Positions 35,114 to 45,883 of a stretch of DNA of 64,000 nt are shown in pieces (the first letter of the stretch is position 1; each line of letters begins with the position of its first letter). A model generated the notes under the pieces. It had not been told where the DNA came from, made no database searches, and saw only the letters and a program-made list of their open reading frames with translations. Source of the stretch: Hyaloscypha bicolor E (lineage: Eukaryota; Ascomycota; Leotiomycetes; Helotiales; Hyaloscyphaceae); contig NW_020194557.1 of NCBI RefSeq assembly GCF_002865645.1, forward strand, positions 992,001 to 1,056,000, given 5' to 3'. Both the position numbers and the translations under genes were made by a program.

Positions 35114-35940
35114 GATGAAAGACGTGCGTAGGGAAAAGACCCGAGAAGGAAATGTGAAAGAAGGAAATGGATATTCGACTAATGCTATAATTGAAGGGAG
35201 GACTTCCACTCTATATACACAACCTCGATTACGTCCGGCTTCGAATACCTCCAGCCGCCGTTACTATTTCGAGACCAACTCGTCCCTTCCTCCGACCTTC
35301 CGGGCCCCCCAAGTTGTTAAAAAACGCAGTCTCCATCAACGTAGGATGCCAACATAATGGAAGGATGAAACATCGCGAAGGGTCTGTACCACCACACAGA
35401 AACAACATCTCAATAAAAGCAGGAGAAGTTGCTGGACCCGGGCCCGAGGAACCAACGCTTCTCGCTTCTCGCCTCTTTAGACAGTAGGTCAGCCGCGCGG
35501 AGGCGAGCGAGTGAACACACCATGTCGCGTATAACTCATGAAAATAGTTTCCCGCAATGTAAGATCTTAAAATAGCGAGCGCTTACAGCGATATGAATAA
35601 CTGGCTTTAAAACGCGTTTTTTAGCTGAGGCGATTTTGGTGTTTTCAACTTCGAATGCGCAAATGCACAACCAACAATACAAATACAATATCTGTGTGCC
35701 CCTGCCAACCCCTATGGACCCCCCTGTTCAGCTCGCGTAGCATTCCCAAACCAGGGTTGTCCGCCCAAGGCAGTAATTTTCGCGCTCGACTCTCTTTCGG
35801 ATATATAATAATAATAATACTAGGTAGGGCAGCCCTTAAACTAAATATTATGCAACGAGTCAACTACTTTCACCCTCGCGACCTCCTACGTTCAAACATT
35901 ATCAATTGTAACCTTGCAAATGTCGCACAGCATATTTCTA
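35114..35940. other. Intergenic; no gene seen
   Basis: It holds the promoter of the secreted-protein gene on the left. The frames at 35191-35487 and 35655-35963 have no motif. An ATA microsatellite-like run lies near 35803-35818. Confidence 0.4.
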
Positions 35941-36059
35941 GGGTATATAGCCTCGAGATATAGGGCCTTATAGCGTGGGCAACGCATGAATTGGGCTCTA
36001 TAGTGGGCTCAGTGTCGAAATGCCCTATAATCCCATCACTTTATGCCGCGATCTCCGTA
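35941..36059. repeat. Dispersed repeat, copy A
   Basis: About 115 bases match 59230-59348 in the same orientation at roughly three quarters identity by eye. The two share TATAG/ATAGTGG blocks, AAATGCCCT and an identical end containing TTTATGCCGCGATCTCCGTA. No terminal inverted repeats or target duplication were seen. It overlaps the start of the ORF at 35991-36431. Confidence 0.7.
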
Positions 36060-36551
36060 GTCAACATTACCGCGCCAGCTGTGCCAACCAACTACCTTTC
36101 CCAACCCAAACTCCTTTCGTTGTCCGATATCAAACTATCTCGGCGACAAGAATTTCCGCATCTTGCTCGCTGGTACCGAGAACTACACAAATCCTCAAAC
36201 CCAGTGAGTACATTTAACTCTCTTGCTGTGGCGGGTGATATCCCTCAGGGTTCGAGTCTTACTTTCGTTGCTTTCGATGAACATACTACTATGCATCAGC
36301 CTATTCCGCCAGAGGATGTGCAAGCTGGATTCTATCATAAGTTGTACGCGCTTCAGGGTGGAAGGTCGGCGTTTTATACTAGGAGGGCTTGCTGTGGACA
36401 GTTAACTTACAACTATCCGATGGGAGTTTGATGATCAATGGTTGCTGCCTGAGTTGTTGGCCAGTTTCTGGGCTGAATTTTGCGCATGCTCCAGCGAGCA
36501 TGATTACCAAGGTCTGAGAAGCGTTGTCCGTTGGATATTAGTTCTGCGACG
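36060..36551. other. Intergenic with a doubtful ORF (35991-36431, +)
   Basis: The 146-codon frame starts inside dispersed repeat A. Its later part (FPHLARWYRELH, then a Pro/Glu-rich segment) looks somewhat protein-like and recalls the C-terminal helix of GST-like domains, but no complete domain is present. It is most likely a gene fragment or chance. Confidence 0.3.
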
Positions 36552-38431
36552 CTATTCTTCATCCTCAATTACCCAATGCGGCTTCCCCGACCACTTCCCA
36601 TCTAGTATCTCATGTAGTTCTCGTACCATTGGACTATCGCGGAGACTCCGCTGAAGTTCGATTAGATTGAAATCCGTGAAGTCGTGAAGTCCAAGCTCTT
36701 CGTTCTTCACAACTTTCGCACTCCTTCGTCGGAGCCTTTCATCCCTAACAGCTTGTTCAACCTGTTCAGGCAACGGGAAGCCATTTCTCTCCAGCATATC
36801 ATTCACCTCAAAGGCGTATTCGAGAAACGCTTTGCGAAAGCCTTCCTCATTGGTTTTTTGAAACTCGTCTAAGGCTTTGAGCGCTTCGTCGACTTGCTCA
36901 GCAGGCAGGAGTTTTTCTCCGCCCAGACTTTCATATATATTGGGTGCGAAATAATGAATCATGCCTTGGAAGGAACGGTAGCCCCCAAATCGCTCGAAGT
37001 ACTGGTCCTGGTGGGAGTCGATGGTATCTCCATAATCGAGGTGACAGACACTTCCTATGTTATGCCTAGGACACTCAGCAAAGGTCAAGAGAGTCAGCTC
37101 CTTTCCTATGTGTGAAGGGGTTGATAGCCGGATCACGCAACGACAGTGGAGGTAACGATGAACAATATTGAATACCGGTTCCCATTTTACGATGAGACGT
37201 CTGCAGACAAAATCGATTGGTGGATTGTCATGGGTAGTACCATTGGTCGTCGCGGCCGTAGGGCCTCTCTCTGGAATGGAACGGGTAGTCCCTGCACTTA
37301 TCCTCTTCCTGGAGGCTACACGGTAATTTCGATACTCATCAGAACCTAATCCTTCTGATACATCTGTTACCTCGAATGGAATTGCATCGGGCTCTACCCT
37401 GCGTAGTTCTAGGCCACATGAAGAACTAACAATTTATTACTCTGAAGTGAAGGTAGGCAAGGTTTTTGAACTCACCATTTTGTATATCTTCGTCCCGATG
37501 TATTCTGACCCCTTGGTTTGTAACATCGTATACACTTGCCCAGCGGAAAGCCGTGCCAAGTACTCATGATGAAAGCCAGCTTAATCCCTCGACCACCTTT
37601 TATCATCGAGTCCCAGTTGTCGTCATTGATGTAGGTGTCTTCGCTCCAGTTGAAAGCTCCAACATGACCTCGCTGTATTTGTGACAATCCCGGGAGTTTT
37701 CTTGACCTGTACTTTACAGAGAGGACGTTGATAAAGTCCTGGGCTCGTCAATACAATTAAGAGGACGATTGAGTTGGATGTTACCTTCGGAGTCGAACAT
37801 AGATCAATCGGTAAGTAAAAGGGCTTTTCTAAGCCATCATCAACCTTGACATGATCCTCCAGCTGACCTGTCTCCCAAGAATAACCTAAGTCTTTTGGCG
37901 TTTTGGAGGACAGGGAACTAAGAGCTCGGAGATCCTGACTGATTATCGACGTTTGATCAGCATTTTGCGCCATGCAAAGGAATGCCAAACCCACAATATA
38001 TAACAAGATTGCAATAATTGCAGTGTTCCCTTCGCACCGTCAAGTTGACCTCTGAGCATTGCAATCTTCTTCTCGGAAAGCACAGTTTGCACACGAGCCC
38101 ATGTACGGGTGAGTCTCTTATCAGAGTGCACTTTTCGTTCGAGATCCGAACTGAGGCTTGATAGTTTGCTGATGTCATCTCTGACGAGGCCGAGACATTG
38201 TTTTGTCGTAGCCTCGCTACTTTCGGGAAGTGAACGCTTCTCATGCACAAGTTGTATATTTGAGACGATGTTGGACAGGATGTGTAGTTCTGTGAGAATT
38301 CGTTGAATATCCGTTGGAGCCTCCCTGATGGACTCGCAGAAGTTGATAACCTTGTTGAGATTTTCGACAATCTGGATAACGAGGGACGCGACGCTGATTC
38401 CGCTTGCGACTATGCCAAATGCTTCGGTCAT
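36552..38431 (-). CDS. HeLo-like N-terminal / ULD / zinc-motif protein (STAND-associated family)
   Basis: Exons 37995-38431, 37785-37938, 37476-37738 and 36552-37425 sum to 1,728 bases (575 residues) with all phases closing. The N-terminus (FGIVASGISVASLVIQIVEN, then a helical region to about residue 145) matches the fungal N-terminal domain of STAND proteins (Helo-like). Residues about 165-260 fit a ubiquitin-like ULD segment (DGLEKPFYLPIDLC, then INDDNWDSMI, then GIKLAFIM). A four-Cys motif follows, CIRC at 266-269 and CSSC at 285-288; Cys285 is created across intron 3, which supports that splice. The last about 285 residues are helical and unknown to me. Helo-like domains are cell-death effectors or adaptors in fungal allorecognition. 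No NACHT, ankyrin or kinase domain is attached, so it may act as a partner protein. Role is inference. Confidence 0.85.
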
Positions 38432-38900
38432 ACTGCATGGAGAGTATCTATATGGGCCAGGAGGCCCAAAATCACCAGTTCAGAATGAAATGGCAAAAAC
38501 ACTGCGAAGGTGGAAGAGAATCACATTTTATGGAGGGTAGTGCTGGGTTTTATCGCAGGGTTGAGACGAGTTGGCTCCGTTGTGCGGTCGCACAATGCAG
38601 CCTGGCTTCCTGACTCTGGGCATACTCGGTCTCAGGCAGTCAACGAGTGGCATCGACGCGTTCTCGGCTGTCGTGAAGGTTGTCAGCACAGCCACCACAA
38701 GGAAATATTTTCGTCCAATCACCGGTTGAGCTGCTTCGACTAGCTCTGAATCAACAAGTATAACATGAATGCCGGAACTGTCCCTCTTTGAGTCTCTCAA
38801 TTGAAGCCTCATCTTAATGCTTGCAATTTCGCTAGATATTTCAAGGTCTCCGTGATGTATTCTAGTCCAATCAAGAATGAGCTCCCCTTCGCAAAGGGCA
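38432..38900. other. Upstream region of the HeLo-like gene
   Basis: A 126-codon frame (38528-38908, -) has no motif, and its first codons lie in the inverted end of the next element. The promoter of the 36552-38431 gene must be here. Confidence 0.35.
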
Positions 38901-39319
38901 TATGCCATTCGCGGATAGCATAGTATTCTTGACCGGCACGTCTATTCACGAATGGTATATGCCGGCTAAAAATACGAGCTCATAGCTACGCAAGAATACC
39001 CTTTAAGCTTCCTCACTAACTTTATCACTGACCTTACTATTAAATATTACTAACCCACCCCACGAGCTTTACCTGCTCTACTCATTATTAAGTATTGCGC
39101 TATCGGACAAATAATAAGATTTAAAAAGAAGTTATAGCTCGTGAGTAAGTGAAAGGGAAGGCAAGAAGTTAACAGTGTAATAAGTAAGAGATAGCAAGGT
39201 AAGTTAGCAATAGCGCCATCGGCTAGTATATTTATTAGGGCTGCGGTAGGAGCTATTCTCGACTGGCGCGGTTATGAGCCCATATTCTTTACTGGCACGT
39301 TCCATTCGCGAATGGCATA
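38901..39319. repeat. Possible MITE with TATGCCATTCGCG ends
   Basis: The left end TATGCCATTCGCG (38901-38913) is matched in reverse complement at 39307-39319. The next parts share imperfect inverted and direct copies of ATTCTT-ACCGGCACGT and GAGCTCATA. The leading TA may be the target duplication. ATTCGCGAATGG- and ATTCACGAATGG-like palindromes recur several times to 39375. There is no ORF inside and composition is mildly AT-rich. The arms are much weaker than in the other elements. Confidence 0.45.
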
Positions 39320-39459
39320 AATCTTTAGCGAAGAGGAGGGTGCCATTCGTGAATGGGATTATTCGTGATTGGACTAAAACAGGTGCTTTCCTCGAAAAAC
39401 CTTGGTTTGCATTTTAAGGAACGAACTAGCAACACCATTGAGCGAAAACTCCTATACAT

Positions 39460-41200
39460 CTACTCCATCAAATTGCCGAAATGAGCACTTGTACCACTTG
39501 TTGCGGCCTTCGTTCTTGCTGACAAAATAAAACATTGTAGCTCTGCTTTTGGGCAAGCTCCATCGAGGAAGGGATGTTGGAGGACCTGTCTCATATCCAT
39601 TCGGGACCCCACATCCACACGCAAGGTACAGTGGCGGGATTCCTTCAAACCTCTGCTCTAGCCCTCCAGACTATTGAAGCGAGGCTTCCCGTTGGCAGCG
39701 ATTGAGTCTAGAGCTTGGAGCGGTTCTTTATCAAGATAAGGTGGTTCTCCTTCCATCATCTCAATGGTTATGATGCCAAGTCCCCAAGTGTCGGCTTTTG
39801 AATCGTATTCCTTTCGCTTTATAACTTAAGAAGCCATATAATATGGAGTTCCAAACACTGAATTTGACTTGTCCTTTGTTGAAGAAAGGTTGAAGTCCGC
39901 CAGAATAAATCAATTTAAATATCCAGAGGGTCCTTTCCGCTATTGTCTAAAGGGGATAACCAGTGTGTCAAAAAAATAATTAAGGTAATTAATTATATTT
40001 AATTAAATCAAGTAAATAATTAATTATAATTTGATTATCGACTTTTAAAAAAAATTTATTAGAAAAATTATAATTAAATATAATTAAATATTTCTAATTA
40101 TCACGTGAAACCTATATAAAAGTTATATAAGTAATAATTTCTCTTCTTTTTCTTTAAATAATATACGACTAAAGTATAAAGAGAGTAAAGGTTAATTGAT
40201 TTCCAAAGAAGAGAAAAGGAAAGCAAGGTAATATATATGTGAATTATTTGCTCTGTATATCACATGACCGCACCCACGTGACTAGAGAAGTCAAAACCCC
40301 TACTATAGTACTTATTTACAAAGATAAGTAAAGCGAGTAAAGGCGGGATACTAGCTATTAAGCCTATAATAGTAAGGCGATATCTAAATTAGGGTAAAAT
40401 ACGCTTTACTTTTGCGCCATAACGCTTATATTATCTTTGTAGTCACGTGTACTAACACGTGATCCAGTAATTAATTATATTTAATTAAATTAAGCAAATA
40501 ATTAATTACAATTTGATTACTACGATTCCGACTTAATTGAATTTGATTACCGGCCAATAATTATAATTAATTAAATTATTTGACACACTGGGGATAACTC
40601 ACTGATTTTGACATCTCCATTGTTAAAGAGGAGGACATTACCACTTTTAACATCACGGTAAGTGATATTGTGGCTGTGAAGGTAGCAAAGTGTTTGGGCA
40701 ACCTGTTTCGATCAATGTTTTATTCTGGCGGATCACTTTTTCCAAAGATGACGAAGATGTTTAGGAAGAACATACCTCATGACAAACCTGAGCAATATGG
40801 CCTTCACGCATTATTTTCATTTAGGGGTGATCGGTTAAATCTGTAAGTGCACCGCAATCTGCATACTCCATCGTATTCCAAATTTGGTTATCTCTAATCA
40901 TCCAGACGACATCGTAGAAGTCGACGACGTTCGGGTAATTCCACTGGCTGATGATTACAATTCCATCGAAGACTGTATCCAGCCGTGTCTGTTAAGTGAT
41001 GCAAATCTTTTTGATAGCCACATAAGGAGTATAACTCTCGAAAATAGGTGAAGCGTTCGCTCTGCAAGGTACCATCCGGGCTCTGTAAATGGAAGAAGAT
41101 CCGCCAACTCCAATCTTGGCCCTCTTCCTATACGGCTTGTATGTAGTTGAATATTGGCCAGAATATTTCAAAGCTGAGATTGTTGTTCTGACTCAGACTC
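39460..41200 (-). pseudogene. Ste20/PAK-like protein kinase pseudogene
   Basis: All main kinase subdomains can be read in order from right to left, allowing for frame breaks. These are a glycine loop KIGVGGSSSIYRA (about 41084-41120), VAIKKI with the ATP-binding Lys (about 41020), NYPNVVDFYDVVW and NTMEYADCGALTD, then a 73-base intron (40703-40775). After it come LCYLHSHNITYRDVKSGNVLLF (HRD reads YRD), DFN in place of DFG (about 39890), GTPYYM, then [26 protein letters not shown] and VLQHPFLDGA. Stops lie after the hinge region, at the APE position (TAA, 39826-39828) and after LEG. An intron just before DFN has a normal GTGAGT donor but lacks a proper AG acceptor and contains the hAT-type MITE. 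PAK-like wording ([18 protein letters not shown]) is clear. It should be inactive. Confidence 0.87.
39961..40590. repeat. hAT-type MITE, copy 2, in a kinase pseudogene intron
   Basis: The 630-base element has the same CAGTGTGTCAAA...TTTGACACACTG ends as the copy at 29763-30293. The exact 8-base duplication GGGATAAC flanks it (39953-39960 and 40591-40598). AT-rich inverted stretches of TTAATTA/ATTTAATTAAAT type fill the arms, and CACGTGA/TCACGTG motifs lie inside (near 40275, 40443 and 40456). There is no ORF. The shared ends and duplication length show that both copies were moved by the same hAT transposase. The interiors differ greatly in sequence. Confidence 0.93.
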
Positions 41201-41889
41201 ACTGGATCCTTGAAGTCCTGCGGTGATGATAAAGTGGGTCCATCGGGCTTTAACAAACATCGCCGTATCTAAGCTAAGATTGGAATACTACTATCGAGAC
41301 TTGCCAGAAAGAGACCTTTTGAATACATTCTGGGATGTGGATTCTTTTAAAAAGAGCAATTTCGGCTTGCTCTCTCTTGCGGGACTGAAGTCTTGCTTGA
41401 TTGAGGCGCCATTCGGCCATGTTATCGGTATCTGTTGCCGGCACAGCAGCTCAGGATCTCTGGTAATGAACAGGCTCGACAATATTATCTCAATATCGTC
41501 TGTAGTAGTCTATGTTATCTTGCTGGATTTAGACGAACTGTCTGTGCTTTCTGAAGAACGTATCTGGGATTTTCTCCAACCGTTCGACAACCCGGGGTTT
41601 TTCACAGGTGTGAATTTAAGCTCACACTTGGGACTTCAAAATATATCAGCCTTGGTTTGAGATTGTCTTTCTTCGGGTCAAGGTACCATTGCAGAATGGG
41701 CTGCATCACCGTAACAGGAGCCCCTTAGCCAGAACAGCTAGGTCGGGGACACAAACGATCACGGACTCGTAAGTTCCCCAACATCATTGGCATCTGCAAG
41801 TTTAAGGATTAGTATAACTTAACCAAAATGTCCAGTATTGAAGGATCCTAAGTCACGAGTGAATTAAAAGAACGGAAGGGATGGGGCTA

Positions 41890-42925
41890 TAAATACAGCC
41901 AGCGATGACCTTGGGGTCACAGTCTCTGTCCAATTCTAATGAGTAATAACAATGCCATCGACGTTAAGAATGTGGAATTGTTTTTGCCTGAATAATGAAC
42001 CCCAAGGTCTTCCCTCGAATTCCTACAGAACCATCGCGTGAAATGCCTTGCTTGGGATTAGTATACAACCACAAGTCAGGTCAAAGCTTAAGAGCCATAC
42101 CTCCCAGTGTCGGAAACACGCGTACTCAAGGCTTCTGATCTGGTCGAGGCAATCTTCAAACATAATGTTGCTGCTGAGTAGTCGAGATGGAGCTCTAGAT
42201 ATTGTAGCTTGAACGCTTATCAACGCAAGTGCAAGTTGTGGGGCCATGAACCTGAGACGTCAGACTGTTCTATACATGAAATAACGGTCACTCACAACAA
42301 GGTTTGAAGAACGCATCCTATAAATGCTCCAGCAATTCAAAATCTTACAAGCTGATTAGCGATTGGGGGTAATCATTTACTGAGGTCATATAAATGGTGG
42401 AAATCGCCTTCAGGAGCCAACTCAGATCAGAATTTGAAGCACGTCCTGACCTGATTCGCAGGCTTGCGGATGTTTCAGAAGACAGGTGATATTTTTGAGC
42501 GGTCAATGTCTTAGCAATTTGGGAAAGTTCTTGCCGTGTACTTTTCAGGTCCGCCATTGTCGAGGCTTTCTTGGCTCCTTGTAAAGCCAGACGGTTGATC
42601 ACCGGCCAGAGATGGACAGCATTCGCGGGATCTTCCAGGGGATCAGGACGAGTAGATGTGATTATGGAAGGTAATGATTGAAATATTGAAGCTGCGCTCA
42701 CGTTGCCTCTCTCAGTCGCAAGTCGAGCTGCAATTCTTGATAATGTGCCCCCTAAGATGTCCGGTGAAGCGGCCACAATATCCAAGGTTCTGGAAGATGA
42801 TACGCGGAGTCTTACCATTGCCTGATGCCCATAAGCAAGGTCACCTTCTCAACCTCCGGGTCGATGACGGCGATAAGTTTCCTATCGAGAACGCAAACGG
42901 TGGGACAACCACGCCGACAACTTGA
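41890..42925 (-). pseudogene. Degraded ULD-domain gene fragment
   Basis: At 42023-42247 the protein reads SSNIMFEDCLDQIRSLEYAC then FRHWE, the usual start of the fungal ULD (ubiquitin-like) domain. A 54-base intron (42047-42100) then joins it to AFHAMVL, an in-frame TAG, EFEGRPW, a second TAG and NWTETV, which follow the ULD pattern. Upstream, 42345-42818 gives 157 residues (ISTIYMTSVNDY near the end; ATERGNVSAASIFQSL in the middle) that may be the helical region before the ULD. The two stops and missing exons mark it as a pseudogene. It lies just upstream of the kinase remnant on the same strand, so the two might once have been one gene. Confidence 0.6.
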
Positions 42926-44482
42926 CAAGGGATCACAGATCTAACATTGAAGTAACAGGATTCAACTCGAGCTAGTTCATGATGGCGAGACAATGAAAAA
43001 TCTCTCAAGCCTCAAGCGCCAAGCCCAAGTCACAAATGAGCCTCGCAGTCAACCCCGCCCCCACTGGAACCAAGAAGCCATTCTCGCCCGTGGTGAACAT
43101 CCACTCGTACGACCACATTTGTTGTAAGTTAGGCTTTACCTAGTAGCCTGACCGTGGAGGTAGTAGCGCGGACTTGGAATTGAAATTGAGGGAGAGAACT
43201 TTCCCCGCATAGAATACGTGCCATCTTTTGAGGTGATCTACTCGGTGATCTGACAGCTCTCCGAGCTGGTTGACATCCGATCATGTAATGTTCTCAACTG
43301 ACACCTGTCAGAGCCTTAGCAGACTGGCAGTTGCCGATTTGGAGAAGGGACATCGATGCTTGCTGGCCCTTTCCTCGAGACTTTGGAGAGGTCTACCGAA
43401 GATGTTGCCCCTGAGCTTTCGTCCAGACTAATCACCTGATTCGATGAACACTTTCTTCTACTGTAGGTATTGGCACTCGTCACAGCGTTCGCAGAATGAA
43501 AACTCCCAGTATGTCCAGAAGATGTTCAGAACATCCTCCCCCTTGGCGTTAGAGATTAGAGGATCATCAGTCAGGTTCACCCTGGGTTCTCGTGAAATCA
43601 CATGATGCAGTGTAAGGTACAACAACTGGTTTTCTATGACGTTGGATAATCTACAACTACCTATAGCGCTACCCCTGACGTCTCGTCGAGGCCAATCACA
43701 TGATTTCGCCCCGGTTCTGCTCCCGAAACTCGAAATAGTTTCACCCCTCCCCTGCGGCCTGCCACGCCGCACTTCGTTTCAACGATTCCTTCTGGCTCTG
43801 CGCCGCCACGACGCGATCGAATCACCACCTGGCAAACGCGCTCCCCCGGACGGCCTATCTGTATCGGGCCTAATCGAGACACCCGATAAGCTTCTGCCTT
43901 GTTTTCTCCAGCTGCAGGGAAAAGGAAGATTGCGCGCCAGGGACGCCACAGCGAGAAATTGACCAGCGAGAGGAAGCAGCGCCGCCGCTGGCTTCGGCAG
44001 GATATCGAAATGTGCTGCAAGCCTGCAAAAATCGCATGCTGCTGCAGTGTGAACTTCCCAGCTTTTGTTCCGGCCACTCAGGTCGCGAGTTCTGCCCGGG
44101 GTACTTCCAAGTTCCAACCAAACACCACCTCACTCACTCACACCTCCCTGGCTGTGCTCTCCTCCACCTCGCCCTCTTCAACACCATTATCGCCTCTCCC
44201 TTTTTTTTGCTTCACTTTCACTAGTTGCAGCACTTCGGCGATCCAGACCGGGAAGAAGCCTCGCACAGTCCATCGCGACTTCACACTCGTTTGCATCGCA
44301 CTGCAAAACCTGTCGCTACGGAAACTTCACCAGGCTGGTCCAAAACGGCAAGCTTCCCTGTCGCTCACTCGCTGCCAGCCTGCACCTTTCCACCACGAAG
44401 ACGCGTAGCCATACCCTCAATTCTGCTTCAATTCTATCCAGACATCGTTGCATAGCTCTACCCTCGTTCGCAGAACGGCAAC
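42926..44482. other. Intergenic; long 5' flank of the GH72 gene
   Basis: Several overlapping frames exist on both strands at 43458-44455, but none has a motif and they shadow one another. The right part (44100-44480) is C/T-rich on +, typical of a fungal promoter or 5' UTR before a highly expressed gene. I see no RNA gene or repeat. Confidence 0.45.
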
Positions 44483-45883
44483 ATGTTTTCAAAGGCACTG
44501 GCAACAGCTGGGTTGCTTGCTGGCCTTGCCATCAACGCCGCCGCCGCCGCCAATGCGGTCCCCACCATTGAAGCTGTGGGAGCCAAGTTCTTCTACAGCA
44601 ATGGAACTCAATACTTCATTAAAGGTATGGCCGTCCCCCTCCTGTACGACTATAGCTAACTGTTGCACAGGAATCGCGTATCAATTGACGGAAGCCGACC
44701 CTTTGGTCAACACCAAGCAATGCCAGCTCGATGCAGCCTCCATGCAAATCCTGGGCGCGAATGCCATTCGAGTATACCACGTCGATCCTGCCGGAGACCA
44801 CACTGGGTGCATGAGTGCGTTCGCGGCTGCTGGAATCTATCTGTTTGTTGACTTGGAGACATTCAACACTGCTATCGATCCTGTAAGCCTCTCTCCCAGC
44901 AGTCATAAAGACGGCCACTAATTCCTCTGCAGCGCAATACATCATGGAACCAAACCCAATTCGATGCCTACGCCAAGGTCATGGATGCCTTCCACACATT
45001 TGACAACACCGCAGGTTTCTTCATCGGAAACGAAGTCATTGCCCTGAACAACCAGTCCCTCGCAGCACCATACGTCAAAGCTGCAGCCCGCGACCTAAAG
45101 GCATACCGAGACAGCAAAGGCTACAGAAAGATCCCCGTTGGCTACTCTGCCGCAGATATCGCCGAGCTGCGGCCCATGCTGCAGAACTATCTCGCCTGTG
45201 GCAGCAACGCCTCTGAAGCAATCGACATGTTCGGCCTGAACGCATACGAATGGTGCGGAAACAACAACATGCTGACCTCCGGCTACAATACCCTCAACCA
45301 ATTCGCAACCGGCTACAACATCCCGATCTTCTTCTCAGAGACGGGCTGCAACACCGTGCAACCACGTACCTTCGACGACCAGTCTGCAATCTTTGGCCCG
45401 GAAATGAATGGTATCTGGTCTGGAGCGATTATCTACGAATGGATCGAGGAAACCAACAACTACGGCCTCATTTCCTACGGTCCCTCCGTCGCCGCTACCG
45501 TCGTGGCCACCAACGTCGTCGCAGGTATCTCCCGCACAGGTACTCCCATCCCTGTGACACCAGACTACGCGAATCTGCAATCCCAATGGGCAACCTTGAC
45601 ACCCACTGGTATTGCGAGCTCAGCATACTCGCCAAGCTTGTCACCGCCTGCGTGCCCGACTTCTACTGCCGGAGGATGGCTGGTGCAGGGTGATGTCAAG
45701 CTGCCGAGTATCGGGCAGACACTGAGCACTGATGCTTCCGGTGCGGTGGTCACGGGAACACCGACGAGCACGGGGGCCCAAAGTACGAGCACGAAGAAAT
45801 CCGGCTCGAATGGAAGCAAGGAGATTACGGGGATGAGTGTGGGACTCGTAGGTGTGATGCTTGGATTTATGTACTGGCTGTAA
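44483..45883 (+). CDS. GPI-anchored beta-1,3-glucanosyltransferase (GH72, GEL/GAS family)
   Basis: Exons 44483-44624, 44671-44882 and 44933-45883 give 434 residues with closed phases. The signal peptide spans about residues 1-23 (Ala-rich). The GH72 fold follows: FFYSNGTQYFIKG, ANAIRVYHVDP, acid/base Glu152 in IGNEVI, LNAYEWCG, and nucleophile Glu254 in FFSETGC. The C-terminus is Ser/Thr-rich, then SGSNGSKE and a hydrophobic end, a GPI-attachment pattern. There is no Cys-rich CBM43 (X8) module, so it belongs to the short GEL/Gas group. These enzymes cut and rejoin beta-1,3-glucan at the outer face of the plasma membrane and elongate wall glucan. All catalytic residues are intact. Confidence 0.96.

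Noticed and set aside
41223..41660. 145-codon open frame on +
   Set aside because: No domain, and it lies opposite the N-terminal side of the kinase remnant; it looks like a shadow in sequence that is no longer coding.
43458..44571. Several overlapping 100-170-codon frames before the GH72 gene
   Set aside because: They overlap on both strands, have no motifs and lie in a C/T-rich promoter-like stretch.
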